Assembly (NCBI GenBank): GCA_003555385.1
Contig: PWHO01000079.1
Location: forward strand, 1 to 12,228
Source: Bacteroidales bacterium
Lineage (GTDB): Bacteria > Bacteroidota > Bacteroidia > Bacteroidales > UBA7960
DNA length: 12,228 nt
Direction of reading: 5' to 3'
The translations under genes were made by a program, and so were the position numbers. How positions within the stretch are numbered: the first letter of the stretch is position 1; each line of letters starts with the position of its first letter. A model generated the notes under the pieces. The model saw nothing but the letters and a program-made list of their open reading frames with translations. It had not been told where the DNA came from and did no database searches. Below, piece by piece: positions 7,087-12,228 of the stretch.

Positions 7087-7960
7087 CTCTGGCAAGTGGT
7101 TTGCCGTTCCGGGACCACTCACTCCATGAACCGGTGTAAATGGCAGGAATCTCCATTCCTGCATGGGCAAAGGCTAAAAGGGTATGGCAGGCGGTGACCC
7201 CGGAACCGCAGTGGAAAATTATCCGTGATGCAGGCCGCCCGGCAATGACCGGCTGATACATCCTGCGAAGTTCTTCTGCGGGCAGAAAAAAACCCTCAGG
7301 ACCCAGGTTGTGTGCGTACGGCAAGTTGATGGCGCCGGGAATGTGACCGGCAATGGTGTCTATGGGTTCTTCAATTCCTTTGTAGCGGCTTTCATCCCTG
7401 ACATCGATCAACACATAGCGCGGGTCTTTGACGTAATCGGCTACCTCCTCCATGCTGAGAGTGGGTAATTGCCAGGACGTTACGGGGTAAGGTGGTTTTG
7501 CGCGGGGAACTGGTGTTTCAGTACTTTCCGGAAATCCGGTGGTGAGGGCTGCCCGGAACCCACCGTCCAGCACCTGTACCCTTTCATGGCCTGCGGCCCG
7601 GAGCATCCACCAGAAGCGGGCTGCTGCGCTGGCCCCCGACTGATCATCATAGACCACCACATGGGTGGCGGCCTCAATACCCAGTTTGCCCAGCAAGCTG
7701 CCAAAACGTTCCGGAGGAGGCAGGGGGTGGCGGCCTCCGATCCGGAGGTCTTCCTGAATGTCGGATAATTCCTCTTCCAGGTGGACATGAAGTGCCCCAT
7801 CCAGGTGACCACGTCCGTAGCGTTCCCTGGCATCCTGGCCGGAACGGGCATCTACAATGACTCCTGACCTGTCATGTTTTAAATGCGAAAGATCTTCCGG
7901 GGAAATCAGGGGATCCATTTGTGAATCAGTTTCGGGTTTGGACTGCTGGAAGCTTGCCAT
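7076..7960 (-). CDS. Two-domain sulfurtransferase (3-mercaptopyruvate sulfurtransferase-type rhodanese)
   Basis: Cytoplasmic rhodanese-fold enzyme, 294 residues, moving sulfane sulfur through a cysteine persulfide to an acceptor such as a thiol or cyanide. Seen: an N-terminal non-catalytic rhodanese domain (about 18-140) with VDAR at 36-39 and the GRHPLP motif at 76-81, a linker, and a C-terminal catalytic domain (about 165-290) with LIDVRDESRYKG and active-site loop CGSGVTA starting at C251. In this family CG[S/T]GVTA goes with mercaptopyruvate sulfurtransferases and a CRxG loop with thiosulfate sulfurtransferases, so mercaptopyruvate is the likelier donor; thiosulfate cannot be excluded. 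The ATG at 7960 is 15 nt after the reductase stop, so the two are surely co-transcribed; M15 is a possible later start. No export signal. Confidence 0.88.
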   Translation of the reverse strand: MASFQQSKPETDSQMDPLISPEDLSHLKHDRSGVIVDARSGQDARERYGRGHLDGALHVHLEEELSDIQEDLRIGGRHPLPPPERFGSLLGKLGIEAATHVVVYDDQSGASAAARFWWMLRAAGHERVQVLDGGFRAALTTGFPESTETPVPRAKPPYPVTSWQLPTLSMEEVADYVKDPRYVLIDVRDESRYKGIEEPIDTIAGHIPGAINLPYAHNLGPEGFFLPAEELRRMYQPVIAGRPASRIIFHCGSGVTACHTLLAFAHAGMEIPAIYTGSWSEWSRNGKPLAREKT

Positions 7961-7975
7961 CCTGATAACAATGCA

Positions 7976-8647
7976 TTACCATCCTTCCTGGACGATTTTC
8001 TTTTCCGGGATTCCCAGGTCTTTAAGATGTTTTACAACGGCTTCCATCATCGGGGGCGGACCACAGACGTAGAAGAACTCTTCGCCCCCCTCCATTTGAT
8101 CCTTCAGGAAATCTTTGGTGATCAAACCGTGGGGGTGATCCGGCGACTCCTCCTCCGACAGAATATGGGTTACGCGATTATTCAATAATACTTCCAGTTC
8201 ATCTTTGAGAATGATATCCTTACTGGTTTTATTGGCATACACCAGCTTGTTCCTGCCCTGGTCGTTGTTGTTCTTATTCAGTTTCCGGAGAATGGCAATG
8301 AAGGGCGTAATGCCTGCCCCTCCTGCAATAAAAAGCCCCGGCCCCCGATAGTAAATGCTGCCGAAAATATAATGAAGGATCACTTCATCACCTCCTTTGA
8401 GCTCCAGCAGTTTATCGGTGGTGCCATCGTGCGAGGGGTAGATCTTGATGATAAACTCCAGCATGGGGTCTTCCGGGAGTGAAGTGAAGGTAAAGGGTCT
8501 TTTTTCGTTCTCCCAGCCCGGTTTGTTGACGGCCATTTCGGTTGCCTGTCCGGGATTGAAATCATACTTTTTCGGCTTATCTGTCACGATGCGTAAAGTA
8601 TCGTGATTTAATTTCTCAATGCGCTCTATTGTAACGATATGTTGCAT
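7976..8647 (-). CDS. FAD-dependent NAD(P)H oxidoreductase, ferredoxin/flavodoxin reductase superfamily
   Basis: Soluble single-subunit flavin reductase of 223 residues that would pass electrons between NAD(P)H and a one-electron carrier via FAD. Seen: N-terminal FAD-binding beta-barrel with RPFTFTS (R50-S56, the flavin-binding RxxT/S motif) and FNPGQ before it, then an NAD(P)-binding domain with GGAGITPF (109-116) and the C-terminal CGPPPMM motif (C195-M201). The chain ends in an aromatic residue (EGW), as in many relatives. No 2Fe-2S domain is fused, so the carrier is separate. The reading frame is open far upstream, but that part overlaps the neighbouring mini-protein gene in another frame and looks non-coding; the ATG at 8647 begins the typical first beta-strand. 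It lies 35 nt after the mini-protein gene and 15 nt before the sulfurtransferase. Partner and substrate are unknown. Confidence 0.87.
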   Translation of the reverse strand: MQHIVTIERIEKLNHDTLRIVTDKPKKYDFNPGQATEMAVNKPGWENEKRPFTFTSLPEDPMLEFIIKIYPSHDGTTDKLLELKGGDEVILHYIFGSIYYRGPGLFIAGGAGITPFIAILRKLNKNNNDQGRNKLVYANKTSKDIILKDELEVLLNNRVTHILSEEESPDHPHGLITKDFLKDQMEGGEEFFYVCGPPPMMEAVVKHLKDLGIPEKKIVQEGW

Positions 8648-8682
8648 GTTGATGGATTTATGGTTATTGTTCCTTATGTGTT

Positions 8683-8886
8683 TCAGTTTCTTTTTTCTTT
8701 CGTAATCCTCCTTCTCCAAATGATGTAAAGGACGATAATGATGATGGGCAGTACAATGTAAAAAATGATATTTTCGACAGATTGAAATACATTGAAGGGC
8801 CCGGAAGGCTCGGGAATGTGGGTGGGCCGCTGGGCGTAAATAAAACCAGGAATCATCAGTAACATTGAAGTTAGCAGGGCACGCAT
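8683..8886 (-). CDS. Small single-span membrane protein of unknown function, 67 aa
   Basis: Seen: MRALLTSMLLMIPGFIYAQ looks like a cleavable signal peptide (cut after Ala18), followed by a short Pro-rich linker (residues 20-35), one strongly hydrophobic helix (about 40-57, rich in Ile) and a basic tail with RRR. Predicted mature topology: short N-terminus outside, one helix, positive C-terminus in the cytoplasm. The frame extends upstream to a GTG at 8907, but the ATG at 8886 places the signal peptide properly at the N-terminus. I have the impression that similar mini-proteins exist in other Bacteroidota but cannot name a family. It is the first gene of a three-gene minus-strand set with the reductase and sulfurtransferase, which suggests, without proving, a membrane anchor or accessory role. 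Confidence 0.72.
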   Translation of the reverse strand: MRALLTSMLLMIPGFIYAQRPTHIPEPSGPFNVFQSVENIIFYIVLPIIIIVLYIIWRRRITKEKRN

Positions 8887-8912
8887 AGGATGAAGTTTTA
8901 ATGACACAATTT

Positions 8913-8948
8913 ATTCTGCTTGTCAGCTTAACAGCTTTCAGGCAGAAT
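8913..8948 (-). terminator. Inverted repeat between znuB and the mini-protein gene (possible terminator or processing site)
   Basis: ATTCTGC (8913-8919) and GCAGAAT (8942-8948) are exact 7-bp inverted copies. Inside, AGCT-taac-AGCT (plus strand) forms a second short stem, giving a symmetric hairpin with a 5x5 internal loop. It nearly fills the 65-nt gap between the znuB stop and the mini-protein start. The following bases are AT-rich but not a U-tract, so termination is only one possibility; it may separate znu expression from the genes downstream. Confidence 0.35.
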
Positions 8949-8951
8949 GGT

Positions 8952-9785
8952 TCAACCGGAACGTCTTTGTACCTGCCGGTGCAGGGTAACAATCAATTTG
9001 ACCAGGATCAGCTGGATGGTCAGAAAAAAAATAATGGAGGCCCCCGACGGGATGTTCATGTAGTAAGCAGCAAACAGTCCTGCCACCGAGCCTGTGACCC
9101 CCCATAAAGCAGCCAGGGGTATGATGAGCGCAAAATTACGGGTAAAAAGCATGGCGGTTATTTGCGGAATGGTAAATATGCTCAGTACGAGGATGATCCC
9201 CACGGTTCGGATACTGAGGACGATGGCCAGGGCCATGATTACAGACATCAGGTAGCGGTAAGTGCGCACCGGTATGCCTTTGACCTTGGCAAATTCAGGA
9301 TCAAAAGCCGTATAGAGGATAGGCCGGAAGAACACCACAAACACAAAGAGGGTCAGCAGGAAAAACCCTGCCAGGGTGTAAAGATCTGTTTTTCCTACAG
9401 AAAGAATGCTCCCGAACAGGAAACTCATCAGGTTGGGTGCATAGCCCGGTGTCATGAATACAAAAATAATACCCAGGGCCATTCCCAGTGACCACAGGAT
9501 TGCGATGGCACTGTCTTCCCGGATATTTCCCTTGCCAGAGACCCATTCAATGCCCAGGGCTGTCATGATTCCGAATACAGCTGCACCCATAAATGGATTC
9601 AGACCCATGTAATAAGCCAGCCCGATCCCCCCGAAAGAGGCATGGGTGATTCCCCCTCCGATAAAAACAATTTTACGCGATACGATATAGGTGCCCACCA
9701 TGGCTGCCAGTAACGAAGTGAGCACGGCCGCAGCCAGTGCATGACGAAAAAACTGATAATCCAGGATTGTCAGCAGTTCACTCAT
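8952..9785 (-). CDS. znuB: Zinc/manganese ABC transporter permease (ABC-3 family)
   Basis: Membrane channel subunit of a metal importer, 277 residues, almost wholly hydrophobic with about eight helices. Seen: ABC-3 family pattern with the conserved ITHASFGG in the first part (His48), followed by GIGLAYYMG, the cytoplasmic coupling region with EFAKVKGIPV, and the typical RTVGIILVLSIFTIPQITA stretch (at most 20 residues quoted). The start is taken as the ATG at 9785, overlapping the ATPase stop by 8 bases (ATGAGTGA); the ATG two codons earlier (9791) is equally possible. An upstream non-ATG extension would overlap the ATPase gene deeply and lacks support. It is translationally coupled to the ATPase. 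The metal (Zn2+, Mn2+ or Fe2+) cannot be settled from the permease. Confidence 0.88.
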   Translation of the reverse strand: MSELLTILDYQFFRHALAAAVLTSLLAAMVGTYIVSRKIVFIGGGITHASFGGIGLAYYMGLNPFMGAAVFGIMTALGIEWVSGKGNIREDSAIAILWSLGMALGIIFVFMTPGYAPNLMSFLFGSILSVGKTDLYTLAGFFLLTLFVFVVFFRPILYTAFDPEFAKVKGIPVRTYRYLMSVIMALAIVLSIRTVGIILVLSIFTIPQITAMLFTRNFALIIPLAALWGVTGSVAGLFAAYYMNIPSGASIIFFLTIQLILVKLIVTLHRQVQRRSG

Positions 9786-10524
9786 GGCCATGTGATTTGA
9801 GAACCCGGTGCGGAACGGGGCCGTGGGCAATTACATCTACGGGACAGTTATACACTTTCAGCACTTCTTCCGAAAGCTGGTTGGAGGGATGATAATGCAG
9901 CGTCCGGTTGACGCAGGCGATTGTTTTGACCATGGGGGATATGGTGCCGATATCATGTGACACCAGTAAAATGGTCATTTTTTTATTCAGTTCTTTCAGC
10001 CACTCGTGCAGTTCCTGTTCAAAGTGCTTGTCTACATGGGTGTTGGGTTCATCCAGTATGAGCAGGTCGGGCTCGTCGATCAGTGCCCGGCACAGAAATG
10101 TTTTTTGGAGTTGCCCGCCGCTGAGTTCTCCGATAGGCCTGGAAGACAGACCGCCAAGTCCTGCTTCATCCATCATTTTCCTTACCTTTTCTTTTTTGTT
10201 GGATGACAGGAAAGGGAGCAATTTACCGGAAGTTCCAACCCCGGAGCTAATCACCTCTTTGACCGTTATCGGAAAGCTCCTGTCGATCTGGGAGACCTGG
10301 GGCAGGTAACCGGTTTTGGGTTTACCGGAAGGGAAATGAATGTGTCCCGAAAACAAGGGAAGCAATCCCAGGATGACCTTTATCAGGGTTGTTTTTCCAC
10401 CCCCGTTTGGCCCGATTATCCCGATAAAGTCAAGGGGATAGATCTCCAGACTGACCTCCCTGAGTACAGGATCCGAATTGTACCCGGTACGAATATTGTC
10501 CAGGATTAACAGGGGCTCTTTCAC
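9778..10524 (-). CDS. znuC: Zinc/manganese ABC transporter ATP-binding protein
   Basis: Cytoplasmic ATPase powering the metal importer, 248 residues. Seen: Walker A GPNGGGKTT (38-46), Q-loop Q76, signature LSGGQ (134-138), Walker B LLILDE (154-159) with E159 as catalytic glutamate, D-loop NTHVD, and switch H190 in SHD: a complete set. The start is a GTG at 10524 overlapping the TGA of the binding-protein gene (GTGA), a coupling start; no in-frame ATG occurs before the first beta-strand. The C-terminal tail after about 215 contains several His residues (HYH, HGPVPHR, SHGHE), as is common in metal-transport ATPases; a metal-sensing role is only a guess. Confidence 0.91.
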   Translation of the reverse strand: MKEPLLILDNIRTGYNSDPVLREVSLEIYPLDFIGIIGPNGGGKTTLIKVILGLLPLFSGHIHFPSGKPKTGYLPQVSQIDRSFPITVKEVISSGVGTSGKLLPFLSSNKKEKVRKMMDEAGLGGLSSRPIGELSGGQLQKTFLCRALIDEPDLLILDEPNTHVDKHFEQELHEWLKELNKKMTILLVSHDIGTISPMVKTIACVNRTLHYHPSNQLSEEVLKVYNCPVDVIAHGPVPHRVLKSHGHE

Positions 10525-11399
10525 TGCAAGTGATTTTTAAAGACCTCAAGAAGCTGCTCCATTTCATCCTGCCAGTTATAGGCAAGGGGGTTGATCTGAA
10601 CAAGTTCTGCACCTGACTCTTCACTGATTAATTGTGCACTGCGGACATCAAACTCCTGTTGGATAAAGATCACCGGAATATTCCTGGTTCCGGCAATGTC
10701 GATAATACGTCTGAGTGTGGCCGGGGATGGCTCTTTTCCGTCTCTTTCCACCGGAATCTGGGTAAAGCCGTAGTCGCGTGCCAGGTAGGTGAGGGCCGGA
10801 TGAAAGATCATGAAGCTATTATGAGTCAATTGTCCGGATAATGCCTCCCATTGGTTGTGGAGCTCGCTGATTTGTGAATACAGGTTGTGGTAATTGGCTC
10901 TCACTGTTTCCTCAAGTTCCGGGTATTCATCCATAATAGCATCACGCATGGCGGGCAGCAGGTTGCGCATCACAGCGGGAGACATCCAGATGTGCGGGTC
11001 TATCCCCCCTTCGTGCACGTGATCGCCATGATCTAAAGGTTCTCCGCGAATCAGTTCCACTTCTGCTGAAAGGTTGAGAACCTGCATGCCGGGGCTCAGC
11101 TCAGTCAGCCTGTGCAGGAAGGCTTCCTCATACCCCAGGTGTCCGATGCGGAAATAAATACCGGAATCAGACAACTTTTGCAACTGTCCGGTGGTGGGTG
11201 AATAGGTGGCATGGCTGGCCCCGGAAGGAACCATCACATTTACTTCAAGCATTTCGCCGCTTAGCCTGTCCACAAAATACTTCAGTGGCTGAATGCTGAC
11301 AGAAACAACGGGCTTTCCGCTTTCCGGGCCGGCTGACTGACAGCCGGCCATTACGAAAGCAGTAACCAAAAGGATATAAATCAGTCGTAATTTTGGCAT
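10521..11399 (-). CDS. znuA: Zinc (metal) ABC transporter substrate-binding lipoprotein
   Basis: Extracytoplasmic metal-binding protein of the cluster A-I (ZnuA/TroA) family, 292 residues. Seen: lipoprotein signal MPKLRLIYILLVTAFVMAGC with lipidation at Cys20, two lobes joined by a long helix, and metal ligands H63 (GASHATYSP), H136 (DPHIWMSP) and H200 (FHPAL). Three His suggest zinc rather than manganese, where Glu is usual at the third site. The fourth acidic ligand of related proteins falls at about N269 (QINPLAYNW). The His-rich zinc loop is short (DHGDHVH, 123-129). The start is the ATG at 11399; the frame extends to a TTG at 11420 that would fall almost on the predicted transcription start. 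It is first in the znuA-C-B operon. Confidence 0.9.
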   Translation of the reverse strand: MPKLRLIYILLVTAFVMAGCQSAGPESGKPVVSVSIQPLKYFVDRLSGEMLEVNVMVPSGASHATYSPTTGQLQKLSDSGIYFRIGHLGYEEAFLHRLTELSPGMQVLNLSAEVELIRGEPLDHGDHVHEGGIDPHIWMSPAVMRNLLPAMRDAIMDEYPELEETVRANYHNLYSQISELHNQWEALSGQLTHNSFMIFHPALTYLARDYGFTQIPVERDGKEPSPATLRRIIDIAGTRNIPVIFIQQEFDVRSAQLISEESGAELVQINPLAYNWQDEMEQLLEVFKNHLQ

Positions 11400-11427
11400 T
11401 GGAATAACAGTTTGGCTCAAAGAACCG

Positions 11428-11435
11428 CAAAGTTA
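11428..11435 (-). promoter_or_regulatory. Probable -7 promoter element for znuA-znuC-znuB
   Basis: Minus strand TAACTTTG, followed by CGG, matches the Bacteroidota TAnnTTTG element. Its first three bases are the TAA stop of the YtxH-like gene. Transcription would start near 11421, giving about 22 nt of leader before the znuA ATG. No convincing -33 TTTG and no recognisable Zur palindrome is seen nearby. Confidence 0.5.
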
Positions 11436-11597
11436 GTATGACACGATGACTTCATCCTTATCTTTTTTTGAGGAACCGGATTTTTTCTTTTTTTCCGTGT
11501 CCTCATCCTTGCCTGCCTTTGCGGCAAACAGCGCGCCCAGCATTGTTCCGGCAGTAAACCCGGCCAGTAATCCCAAAAGTACCTTTCCTTTTATCAT
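11433..11597 (-). CDS. YtxH-like small membrane protein, 54 aa
   Basis: Seen: 54 codons from the ATG at 11597. The N-terminal half, MIKGKVLLGLLAGFTAGTML and on to FAA (residues 1-26), is a glycine-spaced hydrophobic segment as in YtxH-type proteins (GxxxG-like repeats, normally ending in LFAP). The C-terminal half (27-54) is highly charged with Lys runs (KKKK, SSKKDKDE). Predicted: one short helix in the membrane and a flexible cytoplasmic tail. YtxH relatives in Firmicutes are linked to general stress, but the biochemical role is unknown. It ends 33 nt before znuA on the same strand, with the znuA promoter inside its end, so partial read-through into the zinc operon is possible. It is missed by ORF cut-offs at 60 residues. 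Confidence 0.72.
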   Translation of the reverse strand: MIKGKVLLGLLAGFTAGTMLGALFAAKAGKDEDTEKKKKSGSSKKDKDEVIVSY

Positions 11598-11632
11598 AAT
11601 GCATTGTTTTAATTGTTTACTATCACAATATA

Positions 11633-11640
11633 CAAAATTA
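11633..11640 (-). promoter_or_regulatory. Candidate -7 element for the YtxH-like gene
   Basis: Minus strand TAATTTTG fits TAnnTTTG. The start site would be near 11627, leaving about 30 nt of A/T-rich leader before the ATG at 11597. The -33 position has no good match. Confidence 0.45.
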
Positions 11641-11653
11641 TGCGCAGTTTTCA

Positions 11654-11713
11654 GGGCTCCTGTTTGAAAAGCAGGTTCTGTTAATGTTTTCCGGAAAGAT
11701 ACTGCAGGAGCCC
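11654..11713. repeat. 9-bp inverted repeat with nested palindrome in divergent intergenic region
   Basis: GGGCTCCTG (11654-11662) and CAGGAGCCC (11705-11713) are perfect inverted copies separated by 42 nt. The spacer holds a second perfect palindrome, TTTCCGGAAA (11688-11697). The element lies just upstream of the YtxH promoter and before the lipoprotein gene. It could be a folded small RNA, a protein-binding site or the remains of a mobile element; the sequence alone does not decide. Confidence 0.45.
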
Positions 11714-11734
11714 GGCGTTTATTTTCTTTCAGCT

Positions 11735-11762
11735 AAAAAAACACCGCCTCCGGGGAGGGGCG
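11735..11762 (-). terminator. Intrinsic-terminator-like hairpin with T7, minus strand
   Basis: On the minus strand, CGCC-(CC)-TCC pairs with GGA-GGCG around a 2-nt gap, and three bases later a run of seven T follows (11741-11735). That is the right polarity to end a minus-strand transcript coming from the right, yet the only gene there is on the plus strand. It may protect the YtxH/znu genes from antisense read-through. Confidence 0.4.
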
Positions 11763-11777
11763 CAATGCATTTTTTTC

Positions 11778-11785
11778 TAACTTGC
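11778..11785 (+). promoter_or_regulatory. Weak -7 element for the right-end lipoprotein gene
   Basis: TAACTTGC resembles TAnnTTTG with one mismatch, 49 nt before the ATG at 11835. No -33 element is apparent. Confidence 0.3.
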
Positions 11786-11834
11786 CAACGGAGAATTGCA
11801 TGGATCCCAATCATTAACCAACAAAAACAGCACG

Positions 11835-12228
11835 ATGAAGAAATATTTGTTGATCATCAGTTTGGCCGGCCTGGCAATGGCCTGCCTGGTCAGTTGCGAA
11901 GACCTGTTAGATGTGGAGGAAACATTTTCTTTCGAGCACGAATTTGCGGTTAATACAAATGAGACTTCGTTCTCAAGCTCTGATGTGGTTGACCTGTCTG
12001 CGAGTTCTGATGTCATTGGTGATTACGGGGACAAGATCAAAGAAATCAGGGTAGAAGAACTTGAGATAAGGCTTAGGCGGTTTAACGGAAGTGAGACCCA
12101 GCTTCTTGAAAGCGCATCCATCGTAATTGCGGAGCCTGATGGTTCGGGAAAATCCACCATTGCACAAATGGATGACCTGTTCCTGCACTCCCTGTTGAAC
12201 AGTCCAATAGTGCTGCAAACCGAGAAAA
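11835..12228 (+). CDS. Unrecognised lipoprotein, N-terminal 131 residues (3' end outside window)
   Basis: Seen: MKKYLLIISLAGLAMACLVSC is a typical bacterial lipoprotein signal; LVSC fits the lipobox with lipidation at Cys21 (Cys17 in MAC is a poorer fit). The mature part starts EDLLDVEE, so acidic residues directly follow the Cys, as in Bacteroidota lipoproteins that may be exported to the cell surface. It then alternates short hydrophobic and polar segments suggestive of beta-strands (SFEHEFAVNTN, VEELEIRLRRF, SASIVIAEPDG), plus a Ser/Asp-rich stretch at about 48-65. No catalytic motif or named domain is recognised; GSGKST here lies in a secreted context and is not a credible P-loop. The ATG at 11835 is preceded by an A-rich leader. 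Function unknown. Confidence 0.75.
   Translation, partial: MKKYLLIISLAGLAMACLVSCEDLLDVEETFSFEHEFAVNTNETSFSSSDVVDLSASSDVIGDYGDKIKEIRVEELEIRLRRFNGSETQLLESASIVIAEPDGSGKSTIAQMDDLFLHSLLNSPIVLQTEK

Noticed and set aside
8887..8907. GTG start extending the mini-protein by seven residues
   Set aside because: It would put polar residues ahead of a normal signal peptide; the ATG at 8886 fits better.
8648..8992. N-terminal extension of the reductase frame to 8992
   Set aside because: It would cover the mini-protein gene and the end of znuB in other frames, and the extra residues are unlike any FAD-domain start; the ATG at 8647 is preferred.
12136..12159. GSGKST in the right-end lipoprotein as a P-loop
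   Set aside because: The protein is an exported lipoprotein and lacks the flanking strand and helix of a Walker A site; the match is short and likely chance.

Overview
The window looks like chromosomal DNA from a member of the Bacteroidota with roughly balanced GC. The main evidence is the promoter pattern: most upstream regions carry a TAnnTTTG -7 element (or a one-base variant), Shine-Dalgarno sequences are generally absent, and the gene families (two-repeat FtsX permeases of about 800 residues, a SAM-I leader before a metY gene, YtxH-like mini-proteins) are common in that phylum. The exact genus cannot be told. I see no mobile element, CRISPR array, tRNA or rRNA.

Left part (1-1673). A minus-strand metY (O-acetylhomoserine sulfhydrylase, methionine synthesis) runs off the left edge. 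Its leader is long and structured: a Bacteroidota promoter at about 1542-1571, a SAM-I riboswitch at 1414-1510, a previously unmarked 43-codon ORF starting 13 nt after the riboswitch, then two hairpins, the last of which has an alternative pairing partner directly before the metY start codon. This leader is the most interesting part of the window.

Centre (1674-7020). Two plus-strand genes: a 917-residue P2-type cation-transporting ATPase with all catalytic motifs but unusual residues at the M6 ion site and at the usual nucleotide-site lysine, and a 794-residue MacB/FtsX-type ABC permease with no ATPase partner in view. The permease converges with the minus-strand genes; a 9-bp inverted repeat links the two stop codons.

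Right-centre (7076-8886, minus). A compact set: a 67-residue membrane mini-protein, an FAD/NAD(P)H oxidoreductase of the ferredoxin reductase superfamily, and a two-domain rhodanese of the 3-mercaptopyruvate sulfurtransferase type. Further upstream on the same strand lies a zinc (or manganese) uptake operon, znuA-znuC-znuB (8952-11399), whose genes overlap by 4 and 8 bases. A 54-residue YtxH-like protein gene sits directly upstream, and the probable znuA promoter overlaps its stop codon.

Right end (11598-12228). A structured 237-bp divergent intergenic region is followed by the first 131 codons of an unrecognised plus-strand lipoprotein that continues past the window.
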